IMG/VR virus record: IMGVR_UViG_3300049914_000074
Location: 1 to 29,036 of that record
DNA length: 29,036 nucleotides
Direction: 5' to 3' (one strand)
Source of the DNA: a virus
Of this stretch, positions 5,447 to 13,054 are shown piece after piece (position 1 is the first letter of the stretch; each line of letters begins with the position of its first letter). The notes under the pieces are model-generated. The model worked only from the letters and a program-made list of their open reading frames with translations. It ran no database searches and was not told the DNA's origin. Made by a program: the position numbers and the translations under genes.

Positions 5447-5877
5447 ACAGCCTCCTGAAATATTCCAGTTCTGATTTGTTCCGAAAGTCTCAGCGCCCTG
5501 GCTCCTACCTGTTTGGCCCATCTCGAGTCGAGCGCTTCACGGGCGGCCGTCTCCCAATCATCTACGGCGAGAGCTGCGAGCATTCCCCTGAAGCCAGCCA
5601 GCCGAGAGATCCCGAGATTGAACGCCATATTGACCAGCGCGGCCTTCCGCGCATCGTCCAAATCCTTGAAGCAGGGGATTAGGCGCTGACAGTCATCCCA
5701 TGCGGCTGACAGATCGTTTATGAGGAGCTCTGCTGCTTCTGATTCACGGATGCCAACGTCCTGCAGGTTTCGGCCATAGCCTATCGTCTGAACTCCAACG
5801 CTATCGGCATATGGATACTGCCGGAATCCCTCGTCGCGCTTGACCTGCTCAATGAGTCTTTTGGGGATGTCCCTCAT
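5443..5877 (-). CDS. Endolysin, T4-type lysozyme (GH24)
   Basis: A 144-residue muramidase that hydrolyses the MurNAc-GlcNAc bond of peptidoglycan at the end of infection. The GH24 catalytic triad has the T4 lysozyme spacing: Glu16 in RDEGF, Asp25 in YADS, Thr31 in QTIGYG (9 and 6 residues apart, as E11/D20/T26 in T4). The C-terminal LVNMAFNLGISRLAGF and ALDSRWAKQVGARA motifs are also typical. There is no signal peptide or SAR segment, so export to the periplasm would need the adjacent holin. The start overlaps the stop of the upstream two-TM protein and the stop overlaps the holin start, forming a tight lysis cassette. Confidence 0.95.
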   Translation of the reverse strand: MRDIPKRLIEQVKRDEGFRQYPYADSVGVQTIGYGRNLQDVGIRESEAAELLINDLSAAWDDCQRLIPCFKDLDDARKAALVNMAFNLGISRLAGFRGMLAALAVDDWETAAREALDSRWAKQVGARALRLSEQIRTGIFQEAV

Positions 5878-6317
5878 CGTCGCTTTCCTCCATCATCACC
5901 TTCCATCCTGGGTCTCCAGGATTGCCGCTTGAGAAGGTCGTAAAGCATCTTCAGAAGGAGCGCGATCATGCCGGAAATGAGATACCAGATCAGCTTCGAG
6001 AGGCCCGTGACCTCACCCCCCAACGATTTAACTTCTGCCTCTAAGGCTGTAAGCCGCTGCACGGTAGCCAGCGCTTGGGCGACAACCATGTCATTCAGCG
6101 ATCTGATTGCCACGTCCTGCACAAGATCGGCGCGCGAGTGCTCTTCCTTCCATGCCTGCAATCGCGCGACATCCTGATCCCGGCTGCTCTGCGCGTAAAC
6201 GAGCACGACTTCGGCGCCGATGCCGCAGAGGGAGAAAATCACGAGAGCGGAAATCACGATCTCAGCCAGCCTTGCAACGAGAGTTCCTGCGGCGAATCTG
6301 AACTTGAATAGGGTCAT
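5874..6317 (-). CDS. Two-TM coiled-coil membrane protein of the lysis cassette
   Basis: A 147-residue protein. An N-terminal transmembrane helix (about 18-42, LAEIVISALVIFSLCGIG) is followed by a charged coiled-coil-like region (43-100, VARLQAWKEEHSRADLVQDV) and a second transmembrane helix (about 106-127, LIWYLISGMIALLLKMLYDL). The tail is basic. The topology places the coiled coil in the periplasm with both ends in the cytoplasm. Its stop overlaps the endolysin start, so a role in lysis timing or envelope disruption is likely (antiholin- or spanin-like). It matches no family I can name. A GGAGATGACGCC leader precedes the ATG. Confidence 0.7.
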   Translation of the reverse strand: MTLFKFRFAAGTLVARLAEIVISALVIFSLCGIGAEVVLVYAQSSRDQDVARLQAWKEEHSRADLVQDVAIRSLNDMVVAQALATVQRLTALEAEVKSLGGEVTGLSKLIWYLISGMIALLLKMLYDLLKRQSWRPRMEGDDGGKRR

Positions 6318-6333
6318 GGCGTCATCTCCTTTG

Positions 6334-6349
6334 CGCGAGCGTGCTCGCG
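6334..6349. other. GC hairpin in the gap before the lysis cassette
   Basis: CGCGAG, a 4-nt loop and CTCGCG form a perfect 6-bp stem between the stop of the fibre-like gene (6353) and the start of the two-TM gene (6317). No U-tract follows, so it may be an mRNA-stability or weak attenuation element rather than a terminator. Confidence 0.4.
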
Positions 6350-6352
6350 GTG

Positions 6353-7207
6353 TTAAACCTCAATTCCGAACCATTTGTTTACAATGTAGCGAATGTATCC
6401 TTTAACCAGATTCCCGGTCGTGGTCACGGTCGCCGTGAGAGCCTGGGTGTAGATGTGGATCTGGTACGTAATCAGAGCCGCCGTGGTCGCGACTGCGGCC
6501 GTCAGAGCCTGGGTATACAGGCGGAAGACCGATCGAGTCATGGTCGCCGTGGTCACGGAGCTTGCCACCATCGCAAGTGCGTAAAGGAATCCCGTTACGA
6601 TAGAGGCGGTGGTCACGACCGTCGCGATCAGCGTTCGAAAGAATCCTCTCAGGAGATGGGCCGTGATTGTGGAAGTGGCGGTGAGGGTTTTGTAATACAG
6701 GATGAGATCGGCATCGACCCCGCAGCGAACGCACCCGCAACCAAGAGTCGTGTACCCGGACAACGGGAACGGAGTAGGGAAACCTCCAGTATACTCAGCG
6801 GCATCACTATAGAATCCAGTGTAGTCGTCGCCTAAAGAAAGCCAAATATTGTTGCTAACACTATCGCCGTCAGCGGTCATGGCTATCCGATAGGTCATGC
6901 CGCCTACCAGCGTGGCGGGATTTGGCGTGATGTCTCCCTGTGTAAGATGCCCATACCATGCAGCACCGGCACCTACCGCCACTTCGGCAGTGCCTTGCGC
7001 GATCAGTGTGTTTCCGGTAGCGTCGTAAATCGCTACACGTATGTTTGAGGATCCCGTTTTGAGTCGGCAATAGACACTCAGTTCTTTTATGATCTGATTT
7101 CCGGTGCCGGGGCACGTAAAGCTATACCAGACGGGATTGTTCCAAAAAACCAATCCGCCTACTCCATATTCCGTTACCGGAATCTGAAGACCAAAATACG
7201 TCGGCAT
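6353..7207 (-). CDS. Tail fibre-like protein with C-terminal TALTATVTT repeats
   Basis: A 284-residue protein. Residues 1-165 are beta-rich with jelly-roll-like features (LKTGSSNIRVAIYDATGNTL, then MTYRIAMTADGDSVSNNIWL), consistent with a carbohydrate-recognition or virion-decoration domain. Three Cys (157, 159, 162) sit at the junction. Residues 172-276 comprise about five repeats of 21-22 residues (QALTAAVATTAALITYQIHIYT, QALTATVTTTGNLVKGYI and diverged copies). I recall similar TLTATVTTT repeats in phage tail-associated proteins. The repeats are hydrophobic enough to look membrane-like, and their role is unclear. The gene lies just downstream of another fibre-type gene and has an AGGA ribosome-binding site. 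Confidence 0.75.
   Translation of the reverse strand: MPTYFGLQIPVTEYGVGGLVFWNNPVWYSFTCPGTGNQIIKELSVYCRLKTGSSNIRVAIYDATGNTLIAQGTAEVAVGAGAAWYGHLTQGDITPNPATLVGGMTYRIAMTADGDSVSNNIWLSLGDDYTGFYSDAAEYTGGFPTPFPLSGYTTLGCGCVRCGVDADLILYYKTLTATSTITAHLLRGFFRTLIATVVTTASIVTGFLYALAMVASSVTTATMTRSVFRLYTQALTAAVATTAALITYQIHIYTQALTATVTTTGNLVKGYIRYIVNKWFGIEV
6380..6694 (-). repeat. About five diverged 63-66 bp coding repeats
   Basis: These encode residues 172-276 of the fibre-like protein. The clearest pair is offset by 66 bp and encodes YTQALTA-x-V-x-TT-x-x-L twice. Conservation falls toward the N-terminal copies. Confidence 0.7.
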
Positions 7208-7216
7208 CGAGAAATC

Positions 7217-7639
7217 CTAGTCGAACGCTGCCTGTATCGTGAACTGAATCGCGTCGCCCACGTTCAGCGGCACGCCGGTAAAGTTGCCCTTCAGGAACAT
7301 GTTGCCGCCAGCCGCAAGCTGATCGAATAGTCCCGCGTTGGTGATGGTCTTGCCCGCGCCGGCACAGGTGATGGCCCCAACGACCTGGTAGGTATCGTTC
7401 GTGTACGCGGGCGAGGCTGAAGTAACGCGAGAGCTTGTTCCAGCCGTCCGCGCCTCTGCGGCCTCGCTGAACAGCGTGGTGTCAGTTTTTCCGGCGGTGC
7501 CGGCGCCTGTTCCCCACGCTACGTACAGAGGTTCGGTGCCGGCGCCCTTGATCCGGTTGGTCACAATCGCGTCTCCCGCCGAAGTGACTACGGTTGCCCC
7601 AAAAAGACAAACCAGTAACAGCAGCATCAAAATTTCCAT
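7217..7639 (-). CDS. Tail fibre-type protein with signal-like N-terminus
   Basis: A 140-residue protein. Residues 1-19 (MEILMLLLLVCLFGATVVT) form a signal-peptide-like hydrophobic segment. The rest matches a common phage tail-protein pattern that I recognise from memory: GDAIVTNRIKGAGTEPLYVA, a Gly/Ala/Thr-rich middle, TYQVVGAITCAGAGKTITNA, and a terminal DAIQFTIQAAFD strand. ATG 7639 was chosen because GGAGGAAGA precedes it and it overlaps a small upstream gene by 13 nt. A Sec-type leader on an otherwise cytoplasmically assembled virion protein is odd. Either it is a membrane-associated late protein or it is targeted before assembly. Confidence 0.75.
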   Translation of the reverse strand: MEILMLLLLVCLFGATVVTSAGDAIVTNRIKGAGTEPLYVAWGTGAGTAGKTDTTLFSEAAEARTAGTSSRVTSASPAYTNDTYQVVGAITCAGAGKTITNAGLFDQLAAGGNMFLKGNFTGVPLNVGDAIQFTIQAAFD

Positions 7640-7788
7640 TTCTTCCTCCACTGTCTCAACTTCCAAGCGAGACGCTTGAATGGGTTTCGAGAGTAATAAC
7701 TGACCACCCCAAGATCCTCAACCTTGCCACTTGCGCGGATGACGCGGGCGGAGATAGAAGCCTGCCGGACGTTGGATCTGACGATCAC
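7627..7788 (-). CDS. Small basic phage protein (53 aa)
   Basis: Starts at GTG 7788, overlapping the upstream stop as GTGA. It encodes MIVRSNVRQASISARVIRAS, a GKVEDLGVVSYYSRNPFKRL segment and a WKLRQWRKKWKF tail. The first 30 residues look like a beta-hairpin and the tail is strongly basic and aromatic. The 13-nt overlap with the next start also supports coupling. I recall similar short proteins next to phage tail fibre genes, without a known function. Confidence 0.65.
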   Translation of the reverse strand: MIVRSNVRQASISARVIRASGKVEDLGVVSYYSRNPFKRLAWKLRQWRKKWKF

Positions 7789-8318
7789 GCCTGCTCCTTC
7801 GGTTCCTGCGCCTTCGCGGCTTCTTCCAATTGCTTTGCGAGGATGGCCTTTTCCGATCCGCGCTTGTAATGAACTATGACCTTGCCGGCATCATCCACTA
7901 GCTGGCTCTCCATTTGCGGCAGGTTCCACGCCGCCTGTGCGACGACATCAACGCCGTTGGCTGCGTGGAGCCACATCTTGATCTGCTCGAAGTCGAGGAC
8001 CTTGATGTCGTCCAGGCCCCACAGCGCCCAGAAGTGTGCATCCTCTTTACGCGGCTTGTGGAGGCAGAGCTTCGCCGGCGGATACTTCAGGTTGCGATGA
8101 AAGACTCCCTTGCTGTCGACCCCGCCCAGCGAGAACTGAACCTGAAACACTTCATCGTGGCGCGAGAAGAGTATACCGTCGATCTCCACGGTATCGCTCG
8201 CCAGGACCTCAGAGGTTCCCGCTTCTTCATCCACGACTACGGCATGTTTGGCGATGCGGGATTCCGAGAGGATTGCCCCGGTCAAATCGCGCTTCACAAG
8301 TTGGGCTTTAATTCGCAT
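7785..8318 (-). CDS. Conserved-looking phage protein, unknown
   Basis: A 177-residue protein starting MRIKAQLVKRDLTGAILSES. The N-terminal half is beta-rich (VLASDTVEIDGILFSRHDEV), the middle has a Trp-rich patch (AHFWALWGLDDIKV), and the C-terminus is an Ala/Glu/Lys helix (KAILAKQLEEAAKAQEPKEQ). No family is recognised; its place after the tail hub and before fibre proteins suggests a tail-associated or assembly role. The ATG at 8318 follows AGGAG with 9-nt spacing. That leader lies within the control region of the opposing plus-strand cassette at 8320-8356, so the two transcripts start back to back. Confidence 0.7.
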   Translation of the reverse strand: MRIKAQLVKRDLTGAILSESRIAKHAVVVDEEAGTSEVLASDTVEIDGILFSRHDEVFQVQFSLGGVDSKGVFHRNLKYPPAKLCLHKPRKEDAHFWALWGLDDIKVLDFEQIKMWLHAANGVDVVAQAAWNLPQMESQLVDDAGKVIVHYKRGSEKAILAKQLEEAAKAQEPKEQA

Positions 8319-8319
8319 C

Positions 8320-8349
8320 TTGACAAACTCCTATGCGTAGCGCTACGCT
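8320..8349 (+). promoter_or_regulatory. Promoter region of plus-strand cassette 2
   Basis: TTGACA (8320-8325) is a perfect -35 element. A weaker -10 candidate, TACGCT, follows after 18 bp at 8344-8349 and overlaps the 14-bp palindrome. An imperfect -10 under a palindrome is what a regulated promoter might look like. Confidence 0.5.
8335..8348. promoter_or_regulatory. 14-bp perfect palindrome, candidate operator
   Basis: GCGTAGCGCTACGC is a perfect palindrome between the -35 element and the start codon of cassette 2, overlapping the putative -10. CTATGCGT occurs twice around it (8331-8338 and 8348-8355). A dimeric repressor site is the simplest reading. Confidence 0.6.
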
Positions 8350-8356
8350 ATGCGTC

Positions 8357-8491
8357 ATGAAAGATCCAAGTGCCGTTAAATTGGGTCGCAAAGGCGGAAC
8401 CGCCAGAGCGAAGAAGTTATCCAAAAAACAACGTTCTGATAGTGCCCGCAAGGCCGCAAGGGCTCGCTGGGCGAAGAAGAGGAAATCATGA
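8357..8491 (+). CDS. Cassette 2 protein A, small basic GRKGG protein
   Basis: A 44-residue, highly basic protein: MKDPSAVKLGRKGGTARAKK, then LSKKQRSDSARKAARARWAK and KRKS. The LGRKGG-RA-LS-R-AR-AA-ARW pattern is one I recall from many tiny bacterial and phage proteins, presumed DNA- or RNA-binding and never, to my knowledge, characterised. It is the first gene of a two-gene cassette opposed to the minus-strand late operon. Its start lies 9 bp after a perfect palindrome, which suggests possible autoregulation. Its stop overlaps the next start (ATGA). Compare the KKGG protein at 4352. Confidence 0.7.
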   Translation: MKDPSAVKLGRKGGTARAKKLSKKQRSDSARKAARARWAKKRKS

Positions 8492-8955
8492 AAAGAATTG
8501 TTTTGGCTGTGCTCTTTATATTGTGTGCTGACGTGGTTGTGGCACAGGACAATCTCTATTCCGACTTTCAGATGTTCTTTCACGGAGCGGCGATCCTGTC
8601 TCCCGTAGACGGTCCCGCGATTGTCGGTGCGGTCACTGTAGAACGGCAAGAATTGATGGTTGATCTGCCTTATGTTAACTGGTGGAACATCACCATTGCT
8701 CCGGGCTTCGGAAATCTTGAATCCCTTCGCACTCTGGTCGGCAAAAACCTTTCTGTGTTCTATTGCATCCCAAACAAATCCGGCTCTATAAAGATCGTTC
8801 TGGCCGAAACGGATTTGGTCATCATCCCTTCCGTCAAGTCGATTCGGGATCTCTTTGCAAGGCTGGCCGACCGAGAAATCAGCGGTCGAAGATCGGCGAC
8901 CTTGCAAATTGTCGGAGATACAATCGAACTTCATATTTTCCCTATGGCACAGTGA
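8488..8955 (+). CDS. Cassette 2 protein B, secreted protein of unknown function
   Basis: A 155-residue protein with a Sec signal peptide (MKRIVLAVLFILCADVVVAQ; likely cleavage after VVA). The mature part, about 136 residues, is soluble-looking and alternates beta strands and short helices (AIVGAVTVERQELMVDLPYV, then TLQIVGDTIELHIF). It has one Cys, so no internal disulfide. No family is recognised. It is coupled to the small basic gene by ATGA, with GAGGAAATC as ribosome-binding site. Its last 14 nt overlap the end of the tail hub gene tail to tail. A periplasmic cargo protein expressed by a prophage suggests lysogenic conversion or superinfection exclusion, but that is inference. Confidence 0.75.
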   Translation: MKRIVLAVLFILCADVVVAQDNLYSDFQMFFHGAAILSPVDGPAIVGAVTVERQELMVDLPYVNWWNITIAPGFGNLESLRTLVGKNLSVFYCIPNKSGSIKIVLAETDLVIIPSVKSIRDLFARLADREISGRRSATLQIVGDTIELHIFPMAQ

Positions 8956-11900
8956 CGCCGACACCGTTGACCCTTAACCCAAGAGCGTTGATGTCGACGT
9001 AACCAAGCGGGGCACTGAGGGTCAAATTGTGATATGCCGCCAGGGTGCCAACACTGTCGCAGATCGCGATTCCAGAACCGCCGACGCTAAATGACAGATT
9101 TCCAGCCGTGTCATAAATATAGAGAATGCCATCCTTGATTTTTAGTCGAGTGACCGGAGTGGAATCAACGCTGATTAAGCCATCCGTCGCATTCATCTCC
9201 GTACGCGGATTGCTGGCACTAGTGCGGATTGTCGCCCCGGTGATCGTCCCCGCCGTGATCGTCCCGAGGTCCGCAGCGATGCCCGAGAGTTGTGAGAAAT
9301 ATATCTTCCCTGCCACAACGGCATTGGCGTTGAGCTGAGGAGTGTCGACGGCAAGATCCGTTATTTGTGTCCGCACGATCTGCCCGCTGATGATGCTGCT
9401 GTGAACAGTCGTAGAATTGAAGCACGAGACGAAGGTGCCCGCCCCGTTCAGCCCGATCAGAAACCCATCGTTGCCCAAGGCGGGCAGGACCGCAGAGTGC
9501 TGAAAGACGTTCGGGCTCGCCAGTTGCCAGTAGATGAAGACGTCCGCAGTGTTGCCGCCGGTGATCGTGTAGGTGACCTCGCCGTAGTTAACCTCGATGC
9601 CGCTCCAGGCCACGTAATTGGCGCCGGGGCTATTGTTCGTGAACGTCCCCGCGATCACCGATAGAAACTTGCTGGCGTTGATGACGATATCCGAGAGGTG
9701 TTTCTTCAAATCCTCCTGCTTGATCCCCCACAGTGTTCCGGCAACCACAGTCGACCACGGCCCGATGCCCCAACCGTTAAACGCGCTGAGCCGAAAATAA
9801 TATGTCCCCGAAGTGAGCCCGCCGGCGGGAGAGCGAGAGAAGTGACGGAACGGGCCCGGCCCCGACCAGCCGCTGCCGCTCCCCTGGCTCGGCATGGTGG
9901 GCTGGCCGGTCAGGATGCTTACCGCGCGGATGACCTGTTCCCAGGTAGGGACGATTACTTCATAGGCCAGCCGGATCCCGGTGACGCGGATTGGGGAATC
10001 CAGGGTGCAGGAATGCTCGGTGACCGACCTGATCACACCCGTCGAAACGACATGCTGGCCGTCCGCCACGGATCGGTATATCCAGACCGTTCGCCCGATC
10101 CACTCCGAGAGAAAGGTCACGTTGGGATCGGTCAGGATTTTCGCTCCCGCCGTCGCCTGGCCCGTGGTGCCGGCCACTAATAGGGTCCGACTCGGGAACG
10201 TGGCGCTGTCGTTGATCTCCAGGAAATAGCCCCCGATTCCCAGAGCGTTGGTTTCGGGTTCATCCCAATCAACCCTTAATTGGTTTCCGGCAAGCTGGGA
10301 GAGCTCGTCATCATTGTAGATGGTCACGTTTTGCGGGACGCTGGGCACGTCCGTGTCGGGACCCTGTACGGGCTCCACCGGAACGGGATCGGCGGTTACG
10401 TCGGCCGGCTTTGGCCCCGCCGTCAGGTCATACATTTCGTCGACGGTGGTTTGACCCTGGATGTCGATCGAGTAGTCCTTGTTGAGCTTCCACGCCCCAA
10501 CCCGAAACTCTCCGACACCCGCCGGCATATCCGCGTGCGTCATGGAGTCAACCTGTCCCGGCTCCGTGTTTAGAGCCAGAATTGTTGTCCGGAAAGCCAG
10601 TTGCCGGGCCGCCTTCCACTGAGCCGCGTTAATCCCGCCCAACTCCTCGCGGTTGCGTGTTGAAATGTTCCGCGCAGCCTGTGACTTGGTCGAGGTGCCG
10701 GAAAGGTTCATGTTCGATTTCAGGAAGAGCGGCGCCGTCGCGCCCCCGATGAACTTGGCATAATCTTCATCGTAGACACTGATCGAGTTGGCCGCGAAAT
10801 TGAATTCCCCGTCGGCGAAGTTTGCCGTGAGGTGATTGAATGCGGGTTTCAGCGGCGACAACTGCAGACTTCCGAAAAGGATGTTCCCTTCGGTGAAGGC
10901 CTCAACGACCGAAGAGTTCTCGCGGATGCCGAGCTTCAGCTTGCCGAAGGCGAAGGAGTAATAGCCCAGGCAGTTCATCAAGACTTCCTGGATCCAATCC
11001 CGGAGAGGTTTCTCTTCCTGCATCACCCCGGTCCACCTGAACTGCGTCTCTTTGATTGTGAAGGCATATGTACCGTCACCCGGGGAGCTGCTCAGAACGC
11101 CGTATCCGGACGCGGACGATTGAATGTAATAATCGTAGCCTTCAATCGTCAGCGATTGACCGACCGGGTAATTTGTGACGCCATCAATTGTGACGCGGAT
11201 CTCCTCAGTTTCTCCGCTATCCGTCCAGATCGAGCAGGTTCCCGAAGCCAGGCCTACCAGGACTCCCACCCGCTCGTCACAGATGGCCGCGGCGGCGATC
11301 GCGTCGTCGACGATAAAATATTGTTCCGCCACAGTGGCGTCTGCGAAATACAAGCCGCGCGCGCGCAGCATCATGTTGATCGCAATCCAGATCGGATTTG
11401 TCAGGGTCTGCGAGGTGCGGTTGCCTGCCGACGACCAAACCCAGCCGGGCAATCCATAAAGGACGATCGCCTGCATTGCGTGATCGCTGGGGTATGAGAG
11501 TTGCAAGCTTCCCGAGTCCTTGCGCCGAATCTCGAGGAAGGCCAGACCGGCCGAGAAATTGTCTTTCCCGCCGGTGTCATTCTTGCGCCAGTCCCCTCCA
11601 GCGCCGCCGGATTGGCCCAGAGAGAAGGTGTCATAGGTTGATGTTGCCGGATCGTATCCCGAGACTGACCTGAGACCGGATAGTCCGGGGTATCCGTGGT
11701 TGTATTGGTTGTCAAGCGTGTGGCCCACGGACGCGAGCCCGAGCGGACCCTCGCCCACGATCCCGAGGGCGTCATAGAAATCGATCTCCGACCGCCCGGC
11801 CGCGACCTTGCAATTCACCAGCCGGCCCTGGTGGAGTTGACCATTTGCGTCCTTGTAGGTTTCCTGGCTGGTGTATATTTCCGGAACGACCTGGTCGTAT

Positions 11901-13054
11901 ATCGAATCGGCTACAATGGAAACGCTTGTGATCGAAGACCGCCCGAAGCCGAGTGTCCCCGTGGAATTGTCCTTGATCCGCACTCCCTGCGGCTCTGCCA
12001 GGATGCCGCCGAAGTACATCTTCATCCCATGCGCGAGGCATCCATTAGCCGAGTCATAGCTCTTGTCGCATTTTGTGGGGTCGGCGGCCGGGAAGTGGGT
12101 GTAGTCCATCGCACCGTGCGCAGCGTTCGGACAGCCGAGACCGTCGTTGAAGCATTTCCAACACGTGCGCGAGATTTTGCGGGTTGGATAGGGCAGGGTG
12201 AGCTCGTACATGCCGTCGACCGCCGTCACGGAGAACACGGGCCCCGCGTCCAGTTTCCAATCGGCGATCTCGCCCTTCCACAGGTCGAGCTTGATCCCCG
12301 AGCCGACGTGAAAGAGACTGAATTCGATCGAGGCCCGCTTCAGGTCCGTATCCTTGGACAGCTCGGTCATGACGCGATCGGCGTTGCCGAATAGGAATTG
12401 CGCCTGGTCGGACTCATTGCCGATAGACTGGGAAACGCCGTCGGGAGGCTCGAGCAGGCGTGCCAGGTAGAGTTGCGCTCCCACCGTGCAGCGCCGGTCG
12501 GAAACATAGATCGCGGGATATCCGGCTGTCCTGGGTTGGATCTTGATGAGCGGGATGATCTCCTGGACCTGGGAGAGCAGCGCGGTTTTGAGCGCGGAGG
12601 AAGGGAAGCGCGTACAAGTGCTGTTTAATGTATAGGTCGGTGAGGTCGTCGGGATTTCAATCAGGTTGACGCCGATGGAGGATACCGCGTCGGAGAGAAA
12701 TTCCCAGGATAGAGGTTCATTGGCGAAGCGGCAGATAAACGGGGTAGTCCCGGTCGTACCATCGTCATTGGGCGGATAGTAGGTGAACGCCCCGTACGGC
12801 CCGTAGTTGTTCTCCCAGAAATCCCGCAGGGCGACGCGATCAGACTCGCGCATGTTGGATCGGTGAACGGTGAAGCGCTTGGCCCCCGTGCCCAGGAGAA
12901 ATCTTTGCTCCAATTTAGCGTTAGCAGCCCCGAACTGATGGATGACCACGTCGGGCGCGTGAGCACGGCCGTAGCCGTAGTCGCTGACAATGCTGAATGT
13001 GCCACTCGGAAGGATTTCCGGAATGACCACATTACCCAAGTATTCAGCTGTCAT
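8942..13054 (-). CDS. Fused tail hub / host-specificity protein (gpL- and gpJ-like)
   Basis: A 1370-residue tail-tip protein. Residues 1-135 resemble the gpM-like protein encoded next door. Residues about 140-350 include a Cys cluster (C298, C301, C308, C329, C339; CWKCFNDGLGCPNAAHG) like the BR0599/gpL-type domain, where lambda gpL binds an iron-sulfur cluster. Residues about 540-880 look like a hub domain (PLRDWIQEVLMNCLGYYSFA, then FNHLTANFADGEFNF). Residues about 903-1105 are FN3-like (PSVPQNVTIYND, then GTYYFRLSAFNGWGIGPWS). The C-terminus is a beta-rich receptor-binding-like tail with LGTITAGTITGATI repeats. In lambda these roles are split among M, L and J, so this is a compacted tip. 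The ATG at 13054 overlaps the upstream stop. Confidence 0.85.
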   Translation of the reverse strand: MTAEYLGNVVIPEILPSGTFSIVSDYGYGRAHAPDVVIHQFGAANAKLEQRFLLGTGAKRFTVHRSNMRESDRVALRDFWENNYGPYGAFTYYPPNDDGTTGTTPFICRFANEPLSWEFLSDAVSSIGVNLIEIPTTSPTYTLNSTCTRFPSSALKTALLSQVQEIIPLIKIQPRTAGYPAIYVSDRRCTVGAQLYLARLLEPPDGVSQSIGNESDQAQFLFGNADRVMTELSKDTDLKRASIEFSLFHVGSGIKLDLWKGEIADWKLDAGPVFSVTAVDGMYELTLPYPTRKISRTCWKCFNDGLGCPNAAHGAMDYTHFPAADPTKCDKSYDSANGCLAHGMKMYFGGILAEPQGVRIKDNSTGTLGFGRSSITSVSIVADSIYDQVVPEIYTSQETYKDANGQLHQGRLVNCKVAAGRSEIDFYDALGIVGEGPLGLASVGHTLDNQYNHGYPGLSGLRSVSGYDPATSTYDTFSLGQSGGAGGDWRKNDTGGKDNFSAGLAFLEIRRKDSGSLQLSYPSDHAMQAIVLYGLPGWVWSSAGNRTSQTLTNPIWIAINMMLRARGLYFADATVAEQYFIVDDAIAAAAICDERVGVLVGLASGTCSIWTDSGETEEIRVTIDGVTNYPVGQSLTIEGYDYYIQSSASGYGVLSSSPGDGTYAFTIKETQFRWTGVMQEEKPLRDWIQEVLMNCLGYYSFAFGKLKLGIRENSSVVEAFTEGNILFGSLQLSPLKPAFNHLTANFADGEFNFAANSISVYDEDYAKFIGGATAPLFLKSNMNLSGTSTKSQAARNISTRNREELGGINAAQWKAARQLAFRTTILALNTEPGQVDSMTHADMPAGVGEFRVGAWKLNKDYSIDIQGQTTVDEMYDLTAGPKPADVTADPVPVEPVQGPDTDVPSVPQNVTIYNDDELSQLAGNQLRVDWDEPETNALGIGGYFLEINDSATFPSRTLLVAGTTGQATAGAKILTDPNVTFLSEWIGRTVWIYRSVADGQHVVSTGVIRSVTEHSCTLDSPIRVTGIRLAYEVIVPTWEQVIRAVSILTGQPTMPSQGSGSGWSGPGPFRHFSRSPAGGLTSGTYYFRLSAFNGWGIGPWSTVVAGTLWGIKQEDLKKHLSDIVINASKFLSVIAGTFTNNSPGANYVAWSGIEVNYGEVTYTITGGNTADVFIYWQLASPNVFQHSAVLPALGNDGFLIGLNGAGTFVSCFNSTTVHSSIISGQIVRTQITDLAVDTPQLNANAVVAGKIYFSQLSGIAADLGTITAGTITGATIRTSASNPRTEMNATDGLISVDSTPVTRLKIKDGILYIYDTAGNLSFSVGGSGIAICDSVGTLAAYHNLTLSAPLGYVDINALGLRVNGVGVTVP

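Noticed and set aside
8308-8964. 218-residue minus-strand frame
   Set aside because: It is the antisense of the coupled cassette 2 genes, whose secreted product has a clear signal peptide; there is no ribosome-binding site or recognisable content.
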